NCBI RefSeq assembly: GCF_032341995.1
Contig: NZ_CP135439.1
Location: 186,001 to 250,000 of the forward strand
Direction of reading: 5' to 3'
Origin: Domibacillus sp. DTU_2020_1001157_1_SI_ALB_TIR_016
GTDB taxonomy: Bacteria > Bacillota > Bacilli > Bacillales > Domibacillaceae
Length of the DNA stretch: 64,000 bases
The notes beneath the pieces are model-generated. The model was not told the origin of the DNA. It searched no databases and was given only the letters and a program-made list of their open reading frames with translations. Positions within the stretch are counted from its first letter, which is position 1, and each line of letters begins with the position of its first letter. Both the position numbers and the translations under genes were made by a program. Shown here piece by piece: positions 53,331-61,393 of the stretch.

Positions 53331-54689
53331 TTACACTGCTCTTTTATGTACCGGTGGTGCCGTTTTGTAACGCCGTCCCGTCCGGGCTACTTTGTTCCAG
53401 CCGGTCCGGTTAAAGAAGTAAGCGATAGTGCCGTACATCACATAAAACAAATTTAAAAAACGAAAAATCGTCACGTCAAAGAGGATGCCTGTAAAGAGGC
53501 GCCCTCTTTCACCTTTGTTAAAGCAGACGCCATAATGATGAGAGCGGGTAATGGCGACTATATCACAAAACGAGCCGAACATCATGGTTACAGCAGCATA
53601 AAGAGCAAGGTGCTCTATCATAGACATTGAGCCGAGCGTAAGCTGCTGAATCAGCATCGCCGTCATAACATACGCGGTAACGGTGCCGCCGATAAACGTT
53701 TCGAACACACAAAAAAACGAAACAGGCTTTCGCAAAAGAGTGCGAGTGAAAAAAGGGGCAAAATGAATGATGCAGTCAACGAACGCTTTTTGCCAGCGGA
53801 CCCGCTGCTTAAAAACATCCAGGTTGTTTTCCGGCAGCTCGGTATAGCAGACAGCCTCCGGCAGAAACACAATGCGTTTGGCCGGATGATCTGAAATGTA
53901 CCGCTGGATCCGCAGGGTAATATCAATATCTTCTCCCAGCGTGGCGCGGTAGCCGCCGACTTCGAGCAGAACCCGCTTATCGAAAATACCGAACGCCCCT
54001 GAAATAATCGACAGAGCACGGAACCGGGCTAAAGACACTTTTGTAATGTAAAAGCCTTTCATTAAATCGAACATTTGCGCCCGAATCAGCCAGTTGGCAC
54101 TTTTTAAAGACAAGCGCTCAACATGGCCGCCCGCTTTTGTTTGCAGCACATGCACCATGCCGCCGGCCGCAACCACATCAGGCTCTTGAAACGCTTCGTT
54201 TGCCAAAGGAAGGGCATCATCACTTAAAATGCTGTCTGCATCAAGCGTCACCACAATATCATAAGAAGCATATTCAATACCGGCATTGAGCGAATCAGCT
54301 TTGCCGCCATTTTCTTTGTTGATGACAAATACATGCGGCAGGAAGCCGGATTGATACACACCGTGGATCGGTTGATGGGCCAGCTGGCCGAGCGCTTGTT
54401 TTTGACACTCAACGAGACTCAGCTTTTCCTTCAAAAGAGCAAAGGTTTCATCGCTCGAACCGTCATTAATATAAATGACCTCGTAGGACGGATAAGAAAG
54501 AGATTGTATGTGATCAATCGACGTTTGAATAATTGCCGCTTCATTAAAACAAGGAATTAACACGCTGATGCCTTTCGGGGCAGGAGGCTTTTGACCGGGC
54601 AGCCTGCGCTGGGACGGCGTGCTGCAGAATACATGTAAAACGGGAAACAAAATGCTGAGACAAAACAACGTGAAAACCAATAGATCCAT
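53331..54689 (-). CDS. Membrane glycosyltransferase, GT2 family (PgaC/IcaA-like)
   Basis: This 452-aa processive-type family 2 glycosyltransferase has an N-terminal helix (about 3-22), GT-A domain (about 40-290) with SVLIPCFNEA, INDGSSDET, TLDADS, the GEDID acid and the QRVRW product-binding motif, then about four C-terminal helices. Such enzymes make beta-linked polysaccharides such as poly-GlcNAc or hyaluronan-like chains. No deacetylase or export gene lies beside it, so the polymer is unknown. ATG 54689 has GAGGGAG 8 nt upstream; 54710 is the longer alternative. Confidence 0.85.
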   Translation of the reverse strand: MDLLVFTLFCLSILFPVLHVFCSTPSQRRLPGQKPPAPKGISVLIPCFNEAAIIQTSIDHIQSLSYPSYEVIYINDGSSDETFALLKEKLSLVECQKQALGQLAHQPIHGVYQSGFLPHVFVINKENGGKADSLNAGIEYASYDIVVTLDADSILSDDALPLANEAFQEPDVVAAGGMVHVLQTKAGGHVERLSLKSANWLIRAQMFDLMKGFYITKVSLARFRALSIISGAFGIFDKRVLLEVGGYRATLGEDIDITLRIQRYISDHPAKRIVFLPEAVCYTELPENNLDVFKQRVRWQKAFVDCIIHFAPFFTRTLLRKPVSFFCVFETFIGGTVTAYVMTAMLIQQLTLGSMSMIEHLALYAAVTMMFGSFCDIVAITRSHHYGVCFNKGERGRLFTGILFDVTIFRFLNLFYVMYGTIAYFFNRTGWNKVARTGRRYKTAPPVHKRAV

Positions 54690-54922
54690 AGAACAGCTCC
54701 CTCTCGACAATTGCTGTTCTTATTATAGTGAGAGAAAGAAAGGATAAAAGAGTTGTTACGGAAATGAAAAGAAAAATAAGGGGTATGTCCCAGTTTGTTA
54801 TCAAATTGTTATAAAAGGGAAGGTAAAAGTTCATACTGATTTTCCAATACAATGGGGCGGGTACGCTCGAGCGGGCTTACTTCTGCACGGAAACGGGAAA
54901 AATAAAAAAAGGAGGTGGATAG

Positions 54923-55723
54923 ATGAATACTGCTCAGAGGATCTTGAGCCGCTTTTTTGCTGAGCGCTTTTACGACCAGGCGGCGCAAACGGCCTACTAC
55001 CTGCTGTTGTCTGCGATTCCATTTATCATTTTTATGCTTTCATTAATTCGCTTTTTTCCAGTAGACCAGCAGGCGATTCTCGATTTTGTCCGTCCGTATG
55101 CGCCAGGGGAATCGTTCACCTTAATTGAAGAAAACGTCGCAGCTGTACTCTCTGCTGAACAAGGGCAGGTGCTGTCACTCAGCCTAGTTTCTACGTTTTG
55201 GCTGTCTTCGATGGCGGTCCAGTCATTGGGCCGCTCACTAAATGACGCCTACAAAATTGAACGGGACCTTCCTTTCTGGAAAGGACTTCTGCGCGATTTT
55301 GGTGTTACATTGATTTTTATGATCATCGTGCCGCTGTCGCTTGTAATTCCTTTGCTGGAGAGAGTGCTGCACTGGCTTGTATCGCAATCGGGCACGCTTG
55401 AGCAGCTGTCAATGCTTTTGGATATATGGCCGGCAGCCCAATGGGGGATTGGAACCCTGTTTTTGGTAGTGTTTTTTATCGCTTTTTATAAAATTATCCC
55501 AAATGATCAAGTACCTGTTTTATATGTTCTGCCGGGCGCGCTGTTCGCGGCACTCGGCTGGCAGATCGTGTCTTTTCTGTTTGAAAGCTATGCAGCGGCG
55601 GTCAGCTATACGCGCTTGTACGGGCAGCTGTCGGGAATTATTGTGCTTGTCCTCTGGTTTTATTTAACGGCCGTTGTGATTTTGCTTGGCGGTCTTTTTA
55701 ATGCGGAAAAAGAACAACAATAA
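54923..55723 (+). CDS. YihY/BrkB-family inner membrane protein
   Basis: This 266-aa protein has about six helices and the family pattern AAQTAYYLLLSAIPF at the start and QLSGIIVLVLWFYLTAVVILLGG at the end. The family was once called ribonuclease BN in error; its role is unknown, possibly envelope lipid transport. AAAGGAGGTGGAT precedes the ATG. It is followed directly by a hairpin terminator. Confidence 0.85.
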   Translation: MNTAQRILSRFFAERFYDQAAQTAYYLLLSAIPFIIFMLSLIRFFPVDQQAILDFVRPYAPGESFTLIEENVAAVLSAEQGQVLSLSLVSTFWLSSMAVQSLGRSLNDAYKIERDLPFWKGLLRDFGVTLIFMIIVPLSLVIPLLERVLHWLVSQSGTLEQLSMLLDIWPAAQWGIGTLFLVVFFIAFYKIIPNDQVPVLYVLPGALFAALGWQIVSFLFESYAAAVSYTRLYGQLSGIIVLVLWFYLTAVVILLGGLFNAEKEQQ

Positions 55724-55751
55724 AAAGGAGCTCTTTGGACAGAGCTCCTTT
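55724..55751 (+). terminator. Terminator after the yihY-like gene
   Basis: AAAGGAGCTCT, loop TTGGAC, AGAGCTCCTTT. Its twin lies at 56169-56199. Confidence 0.75.
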
Positions 55752-55788
55752 CAGTGCGTACACAAAGTCTTTCGTTTTTAAAAAAGAG

Positions 55789-55919
55789 CCGATAAGTGAA
55801 GCCGGCCGGACTTCGCGCCCCTTAGGGCAGTGCGGGAGCCTCCTCGGCTGCGCCTGTGGGGTCTCCCGACTCACTGTACTTCCCGCAGGAGTCTTCGTCC
55901 GACAGGCTTCACTAAGTGG
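55789..55919. repeat. GC-rich structured intergenic repeat element C
   Basis: The ends are inverted (AAGTGAAGCCGGCCGGA and TCCGACAGGCTTCACT). Inside are GGGAGCCTCCTCGGCTGCG and CCCGCAGGAGTCTTCG, the latter related to element B in reverse. No coding signal is seen. Confidence 0.6.
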
Positions 55920-56017
55920 TATTGAAGATCCATAAGCAAGGACTGACTAGACATTTTCTCTTTTTTAAACAGAAAGATACGACCTTATCTTATTAGCTTT
56001 ATGGAATCTTGTCCCAA

Positions 56018-56140
56018 GCCACTTGGCGGCGGGAGGGCAGCGGAGACCGGTGAAGCCGCCAGGCGAAGTCGGGCTCAGCGCCTGCCCCATGGAAAGCGGA
56101 GCTGCCTGGACGCCGCCGGTCCATCCCAGTCATGTGCACG
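56018..56140. repeat. GC-rich structured intergenic repeat element D
   Basis: The ends form GGCGGCG...GGCAGC against GCTGCC...CGCCGCC. It holds GGAGACCGGTGAAGCCG and CCCATGGAAAGCGGAGCTG blocks like other elements of the family. The roughly 100 bp between C and D show no gene. Confidence 0.55.
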
Positions 56141-56168
56141 GTCATCCGTATAATTTGTCTACAGTCTG

Positions 56169-56199
56169 AAAGGAGTTCTTTGGGCAGAGCTCCTTTTTT
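56169..56199. terminator. Terminator of the hypothetical gene, twin of 55724-55751
   Basis: AAAGGAGTTCT, loop TTGGGC, AGAGCTCCTTTTTT differs from the first copy at only a few bases. It abuts the stop of the minus-strand gene. Confidence 0.7.
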
Positions 56200-56755
56200 A
56201 TGTGTTGTCGCTTTGAAAAGACAAACAGGTTAAATAATGGCCGTTCAAGTATTGCTGCCGGGTTAAATCCTTTGTTTCAGAAAAACCGTCCTCCAGCAGC
56301 TCTTGAAATGCCTCGTCTGTTTCAAACCAATGAACAAGCAGTGCCTCGCTTTCTCCGAGCGGCAGCGCGATGCCGATGATATACTCCGCACATTCAGTTC
56401 TTATGTTCCATTTTATTCCGTCTGCCCAGTGCTCGTATCTGCCATTTGGAAGCCGGGAGCCTGCAAACGCAAATGGCTTCTTCCATATTTCCAATATGTG
56501 CTGAATAATGGGTTTTTCTGTAAGAACCTGCTTTTCTTCGATATAATGAAGCCATAAGAAATCGTTCTCGATCATGGCGTACCATTCATCAAGGGTAGAT
56601 TCAACGGCATCGTGCGTGACGTATGTGCTGAGAAGCGGAATCCATGTATGATACAGCCGTTCAAGCTGTTCGGGGTCCGCATGCTTCTCGACATAATCAG
56701 AAAAGCCATTTAAAACCGCCAGCAGTTCGCGTTCGTAAAGAGAGGTCACCGTCAA
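56198..56755 (-). CDS. Hypothetical protein
   Basis: This 185-aa soluble, acidic protein is of no family that I recognise. It is rich in Trp and aromatic residues (WYAMIENDFLWLHYIEE, WADGIKWNIRTE), with no membrane segment or signal peptide. The start is set at TTG 56755 because AAAAGGGGATTTT stands before it; the frame open further upstream overlaps the divergent gene on the other strand. It is divergent from the DHFR-like gene with only 46 bp between the starts. Confidence 0.6.
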   Translation of the reverse strand: MTVTSLYERELLAVLNGFSDYVEKHADPEQLERLYHTWIPLLSTYVTHDAVESTLDEWYAMIENDFLWLHYIEEKQVLTEKPIIQHILEIWKKPFAFAGSRLPNGRYEHWADGIKWNIRTECAEYIIGIALPLGESEALLVHWFETDEAFQELLEDGFSETKDLTRQQYLNGHYLTCLSFQSDNT

Positions 56756-56801
56756 TGTAAAATCCCCTTTTTGATTTTTATTATAAAGGAGAGATGGAGA
56801 A

Positions 56802-57311
56802 ATGGGCAGAAGTGTGTTGTACATTGCCGTAAGTCTTGATGGCTTTATTGCAAGAGAGGGCGGGTCAGTGGATTGGCTTGATGACGTAAAGGGAGACGGA
56901 GGAGACAACGGATACCTGGCTTTTTATAAAACCGTTGATACGCTTCTCATGGGGCGCGGCACGTACGAGAAAGTGCTCCAGCTGACGGATGATTTTCCAT
57001 ATGCGGGCAAGAAATGCTGCGTACTGTCACGAACGATGAAAGGAAAAACAGATTATGTAGTTTTTACAGACGAGCCGCTGCCGGACGTGCTGGCACGGGA
57101 AGAAGGGACCGTTTGGGTGGTTGGCGGTGGACAAGTTGTGAAGGAATGCCTGGCTCATGATTTGCTTGATGAGCTGTTTATCGCTGTGATACCAAAAGTG
57201 CTGGGCGGCGGCATTCCGCTGTTTCCACCCGGCACAGAAGCTGCGTTTTCACTTGCTGGTGTAGAAAAGCTGGGAGACATCGTATCGATTCACTACAAGC
57301 GAAAGGACTGA
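56802..57311 (+). CDS. Dihydrofolate reductase-like / RibD C-terminal domain protein
   Basis: This 169-aa NADPH-binding reductase of the YwjB/YyaP type shows LYIAVSLDGFIAREGGSVDWL at the start (cut here in two: LYIAVSLDGFIA, then REGGSVDWL), LLMGRGTYEKV and VVGGGQVVKECL. These are the DHFR-fold cofactor elements. Members are not true folate enzymes in most cases and their substrates are unknown. AAGGAGAG precedes the ATG. It is probably cotranscribed with the next gene, 4 nt downstream. Confidence 0.85.
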   Translation: MGRSVLYIAVSLDGFIAREGGSVDWLDDVKGDGGDNGYLAFYKTVDTLLMGRGTYEKVLQLTDDFPYAGKKCCVLSRTMKGKTDYVVFTDEPLPDVLAREEGTVWVVGGGQVVKECLAHDLLDELFIAVIPKVLGGGIPLFPPGTEAAFSLAGVEKLGDIVSIHYKRKD

Positions 57312-57315
57312 TTCG

Positions 57316-58341
57316 ATGACGAAAAAATGGCTGGCAGGCGTGTTGTTAGCAGCAGGCTGCGGCATACAGGAACCAGAGCAGACGGAGCCGGCAGATGGCC
57401 CGGAACGTAAAGAACTGGAGATCGAAGCGGAACATCTGGATGTTCCGTGGTCGATTACCGAAAGCGAAGGCGTGTTTTATATTTCTGAGCGGAACGGCAC
57501 CATTGCCAAAGTGGAAGATGGTGATGTAGAGCATCAGCCGGTCGAGCTGGAGGCACCGCTTTCGGACGCAGCGGAAGCCGGTTTGCTCGGTTTTGTGCTG
57601 GCGCCGGATTTCGCCGAGTCAAAAGAAGCCTATGCTTATTACACGTATGACAAGGAAGGAAAGCCCTATAACCGGATTGTGATCGTTAAACAGCATGATT
57701 CCCGCTGGAGCGAAGCGGATACGCTCCTAGACGGCATTCCGTCCGGCAGCTTTCATCATGGCGGCCGGCTTGAAATCGGACCGGATGGTGCTCTTTACGC
57801 AACAATTGGAGATGCATCCAATCCAGAAACCGCTCAAAATCCTGATTCATGGAACGGAAAAATTATTCGGATTGACGAATCAGGCGAGGCAGAGATATAC
57901 AGCATGGGCCACCGTAATCCGCAGGGCCTTGCCTGGGATGAAGGCGGGACGATGTATGCCTCGGAACACGGACAGTCTGCAAACGATGAGATAAACCTCA
58001 TCCAAAGAGGAAGAAATTACGGCTGGCCGGACATTGAAGGAACAGAAGAAGCCGAGGGACTCCAAGTGCCTCTTGCTGTGTCCGGTACGGATGAAACATG
58101 GGCTCCTTCAGGGATGGCCTGGCATAAAGGAGTGCTTTATGCGGCTTCACTCCGTGGTGAAGCGGTGCTGAAAATCGATCCCAAAACAGGAAAGGTGTCA
58201 AAAGAGATTGAAGGCTACGGCCGTATTCGAGATGTGTTTTCTGACGGGGATTATCTTTATTTTGTGACGAACAATACAGATGGGCGCGGAAACCCGGCAG
58301 CTGGCGACGATAAACTGTACCGCATGGAATATGAAAGGTGA
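57316..58341 (+). CDS. PQQ-dependent sugar dehydrogenase-like lipoprotein
   Basis: This 341-aa six-bladed beta-propeller protein of the glucose/sorbosone dehydrogenase family has a short lipoprotein signal with lipobox LAAGC (Cys15). The family stretches DVPWSI, GLLGFVLAPDF, HHGGRLEIGPDGALYATIGD and MGHRNPQGLAWD match the PF07995 core. The catalytic His (in FHHGG) is present. PQQ synthesis genes are not in the window, so the cofactor may come from outside or the protein may act without it. It sits outside the membrane. Confidence 0.87.
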   Translation: MTKKWLAGVLLAAGCGIQEPEQTEPADGPERKELEIEAEHLDVPWSITESEGVFYISERNGTIAKVEDGDVEHQPVELEAPLSDAAEAGLLGFVLAPDFAESKEAYAYYTYDKEGKPYNRIVIVKQHDSRWSEADTLLDGIPSGSFHHGGRLEIGPDGALYATIGDASNPETAQNPDSWNGKIIRIDESGEAEIYSMGHRNPQGLAWDEGGTMYASEHGQSANDEINLIQRGRNYGWPDIEGTEEAEGLQVPLAVSGTDETWAPSGMAWHKGVLYAASLRGEAVLKIDPKTGKVSKEIEGYGRIRDVFSDGDYLYFVTNNTDGRGNPAAGDDKLYRMEYER

Positions 58342-58426
58342 ATACCCACTCCACCCCTCTATTGCAGGCAGAATAGTTGCGGCTTCTTCTTTTTCCTCCT
58401 ACTCTAAAGAAAAGGAGTGGAGAAAG

Positions 58427-59125
58427 ATGAAAGTAGAAATTTGGTCTGATTTCGCCTGCCCGTTTTGCTATATCGGCAAACGTCGGTTTGAGGAAGCGGC
58501 GGCACAATTTGACGGCAACATAGAGATAGAGTTTCGCAGCTATGAACTTGACCCGCATGCACCGGTTAAGTCAGAGGAAAGTGTGCACAGCGCATTGGCG
58601 AAAAAGTACGGTATGACAGCGGAAAGTGCCAAAGCAATGAATGACAGAATGACTGAGCAGGCAAAGGAAGCCGGCCTTGTTTATAATATGGATACTATCG
58701 TTTTAGCAAACACGCATGATGCACACCGCCTGTCCCATTTTGCCAAAGAAAAAGGAAAAATGAATGAATTTACAGAGCGGGTATTAAGGGCTTACTTTAC
58801 TGAATCTGAACATATCGCAGATGCAGACTTGCTAGCTGGATGGGCAGAAGAGGCAGGTCTGGACCGAGCTGAAGCAAAAGAAGTACTGCAAAGCGGCAAA
58901 TATAGCGACCGTGTCCGCGCTGATCAAGAAGAAGCGCGCGACATTGGTATCGAAGGCGTTCCATTTTTTATTTTCAATGATAAATATGCTGTTTCCGGCG
59001 CGCAGTCTGTTGAGGCGTTTAAGCAGGTGCTTGACCAGGTAGCGGCTGATGAAGAAGTAACAGCAGGCAAAACCGAATGGTGCCAGGATGATGACTGCAC
59101 AGATGGGGAAAGCAGCCAGGATTGA
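58427..59125 (+). CDS. DsbA-family thiol oxidoreductase, FrnE-like
   Basis: This 232-aa cytoplasmic protein with a thioredoxin-like fold and helical insert has active-site motif CPFC in DFACPFCYIGKRRFE (about 9-12 into the protein), cis-Pro in EGVPFFIFNDKYAVSGAQ near 180-195, and a second C-terminal Cys pair region (WCQDDDC). FrnE-type proteins act in disulfide exchange or as isomerases. ATG 58427 has AAAGGAGTGGAG before it; the longer open frame starts inside the previous gene. Confidence 0.88.
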   Translation: MKVEIWSDFACPFCYIGKRRFEEAAAQFDGNIEIEFRSYELDPHAPVKSEESVHSALAKKYGMTAESAKAMNDRMTEQAKEAGLVYNMDTIVLANTHDAHRLSHFAKEKGKMNEFTERVLRAYFTESEHIADADLLAGWAEEAGLDRAEAKEVLQSGKYSDRVRADQEEARDIGIEGVPFFIFNDKYAVSGAQSVEAFKQVLDQVAADEEVTAGKTEWCQDDDCTDGESSQD

Positions 59126-59200
59126 ATGCCTGAAAAATAGACTTCTATAACGGAAGAGAATAAGAAAGCGTCGCTCAGCCATTTGTGAGACGAAGGGAGA

Positions 59201-59230
59201 GGCCAAAGCCGCTAACGGCTTTGGCCCTTT
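59201..59230. terminator. Bidirectional hairpin between dsbA-like and crtN-like genes
   Basis: GGCCAAAGCCG, loop CTAA, CGGCTTTGGCC. The stem is strong but the T-run is short. Confidence 0.65.
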
Positions 59231-59247
59231 ATAGGATAGCGGCAGGC

Positions 59248-60702
59248 TTAAATCTCAAACAAGCCGGGCGCAATGGAGCGAGCGCAATGAATACCGCTCG
59301 CGGTGGCGCCGATTGTGCCGCCGCCTGGAAAAATCGAATCGCCGCACAGCCATAGATTCGGCAGACCGGAGCGGTGAGACAGCGAGCCAAACAGCGCGTG
59401 CTCAGTGGTTTGCGGAAAGCCGCCTACATACCCGTTTGGCCGCTTCGTATACCGTTCCCATGCTTTTGGCGCACCAGCTTCCATATGGACGATCATTTTG
59501 TGGAAATTCGGGTACACGGATTCGATCATTGACAGCATTTTCTCGGTCAGCTTTTCTTTGTACGCATCATAATCCTGCTTCGTCTGCCAATGATCTGGGG
59601 AGGAATGAGTGGAAACGGTCATCGTTCGTTTGCCTTCCGGTGCCCGCAGGCGGTCGTCTTTAGCAGAAAGAGACATAAACAGGTGGCTGCCTTCACTCAT
59701 TGAATCCGAGGAAATTTGCCCAAACAGCGGAAAGGAATCCGGGATCAGCGCCTCGTCCAGTAGTAAATAGAGGGTATGCGTAACCCAGGTTCGCCTGCCG
59801 GCAAGCTTTCGGTGCCGGCCCGAAAGACCGCTTACGAGGGAGGGCAGCTGCTGGATGGCGCCGTTAAAGACAATATGCTTGGCGTGGTATTCGTTGCCGC
59901 GCTCGTCAACAGCGGTCCATCCGCTGTTTTTTTTCATGGATACAATCCGTCGGTTTTTCTTCAGGGCACCTCCGTTTTCACGAATCGCCTCTGCCAATGT
60001 TTCAGCGACACGGTACAAGCCGCCTTCCACGTAGTACGCGCCTTCATGATAAATATCAAGTGCCGTCGCTGCCATTAAATAGGAAACATATTTCGAGGTT
60101 GTCTGCATACTGTCGATTAACTGGCCGTCAAGTAAATGAACAAATGCACCTTCTTCGCCGAGGCCATGCTTGTGCAGCCGGTTTTCAAGCGTGGCGCGCG
60201 CAAATGGCGCAAGCTTTGCATGCCAGGGACGGAGAGACGAAAGCAAATACGCCCATTCGCCGGCTGTTTGAGGCGGAAGAGCAGGAAGGGGTTTCATGAG
60301 CTGGCGGATGGACGCCGCTGTTTCCCATAATTCTTTGTAAAAAGAGCAGATTTGGCTGGCCGCATGTGGAAATTGGGCACAAATAGCTTCAAGATACTGT
60401 ATACGGTCCCGGTAATAAGGAATGGACTGATTCGGGAAATGAAGCATCATGACCGTATCAAGCAGGCGGACGGAAACTTGTTTGCCAAGCAGGCGCAGCA
60501 CCCGCTCGTGAAGACCTCCCCTTTCAAAACCCATGCCAAGTGTTGCGCCCACTGGGAAAAGAGCATGCTGCCGCTGGAATTTTCCGGCGCATCCACCCCA
60601 TTCAGAGGAAGCTTCGAGCACCGTTACATCATGCCCGGTTCGGGCTAAAATGGCTGCTGCTGTTAATCCGCCGATACCGCCGCCGATAATAAGTGTATGC
60701 AC
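59248..60702 (-). CDS. FAD-dependent oxidoreductase, phytoene desaturase (CrtN/CrtI)-like
   Basis: This 484-aa flavoprotein begins with the dinucleotide-binding GGGIGGLTAAAILARTGHDV and the WGGCAG loop; its C-terminal LWLCGDSIFPGGGTIGATASG is the second FAD motif of carotenoid desaturases. No crtM, crtB or other carotenoid gene is in the window, so it may oxidise another isoprenoid or lipid. GTG 60702 is taken with AGAGGTGATTTT before it; longer frames overlap the divergent gene. Confidence 0.82.
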   Translation of the reverse strand: MHTLIIGGGIGGLTAAAILARTGHDVTVLEASSEWGGCAGKFQRQHALFPVGATLGMGFERGGLHERVLRLLGKQVSVRLLDTVMMLHFPNQSIPYYRDRIQYLEAICAQFPHAASQICSFYKELWETAASIRQLMKPLPALPPQTAGEWAYLLSSLRPWHAKLAPFARATLENRLHKHGLGEEGAFVHLLDGQLIDSMQTTSKYVSYLMAATALDIYHEGAYYVEGGLYRVAETLAEAIRENGGALKKNRRIVSMKKNSGWTAVDERGNEYHAKHIVFNGAIQQLPSLVSGLSGRHRKLAGRRTWVTHTLYLLLDEALIPDSFPLFGQISSDSMSEGSHLFMSLSAKDDRLRAPEGKRTMTVSTHSSPDHWQTKQDYDAYKEKLTEKMLSMIESVYPNFHKMIVHMEAGAPKAWERYTKRPNGYVGGFPQTTEHALFGSLSHRSGLPNLWLCGDSIFPGGGTIGATASGIHCARSIAPGLFEI

Positions 60703-60781
60703 AAAATCACCTCTTTTCTTTAGTGTGAAGAAAGAAAAGAAATCTTGCAATGTTAAACTCGTTCGGAAAGGAAGACAGAAC

Positions 60782-61357
60782 ATGAGATATGCGATCCTGG
60801 GCGACCTGCACTCAAGCGTAAAGGATACAAAAGCAGTGCTGAAGCAGATTGAATGCTGTGCACCAGATGCAGAAATTATGGGGCTTGGTGATTTGTATGA
60901 ATGCAACATCGGCAAGCGAAAAGCAGCGACAACAAGAGGTATTTCAATGAAAAAAGCGGCGCAGATGCCGAAAAAGTTTGAACCGCTTCTCACTTTTCCA
61001 TCTGTGCGGGGAAATCAGGAAGAGCGGATTACGCTTGTGACCGGCTGTCACGATTTTGCTCATTTGCCGGAGAAATTAACGATTGACGGCGCCGTGTTAA
61101 TGCATGGCCATCAGTGGAAGTGGACAAAAGGCTGGCTGCCCGTCCTGCCCAAAACCAATCCACCGCTCGTTTTTTTCGGGCACAGCCACACAGCCGGACT
61201 GTTCAGGAAAGGAAAATCCTTGCCGATCGAATATGGAAAGCCCATCCTTTTAAAGAAAAAGCGGTATGGCATTAACGCCGGCGCCGTCTGGCAGTCGCGT
61301 GAATGGGTGCTGTACGATTCGACGGCGCGGACCGTTACCTTTATGAAAGCTTTGTAA
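60782..61357 (+). CDS. Metallophosphoesterase family protein
   Basis: This 191-aa calcineurin-like phosphoesterase has motif I GDLHS (D9, H11), motif II GLGDLYE, motif III VRGNQEE (GNxE in place of the usual GNH), motif IV LMHGHQW and motif V FFGHSHT. The two-metal site is otherwise complete, so it probably hydrolyses a phosphomonoester or diester; substrate unknown. GGAAAGGAAG precedes ATG 60782. The start is 79 bp from the divergent crtN-like start. Confidence 0.83.
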   Translation: MRYAILGDLHSSVKDTKAVLKQIECCAPDAEIMGLGDLYECNIGKRKAATTRGISMKKAAQMPKKFEPLLTFPSVRGNQEERITLVTGCHDFAHLPEKLTIDGAVLMHGHQWKWTKGWLPVLPKTNPPLVFFGHSHTAGLFRKGKSLPIEYGKPILLKKKRYGINAGAVWQSREWVLYDSTARTVTFMKAL

Positions 61358-61360
61358 ATA

Positions 61361-61391
61361 AAAAACACGACAATAGGCTTGTCGTGTTTTT
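61361..61391. terminator. Bidirectional terminator
   Basis: AAAAACACGACAA, loop TAGG, TTGTCGTGTTTTT between the convergent metallophosphoesterase and permease genes. Confidence 0.88.
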
Positions 61392-61393
61392 GT

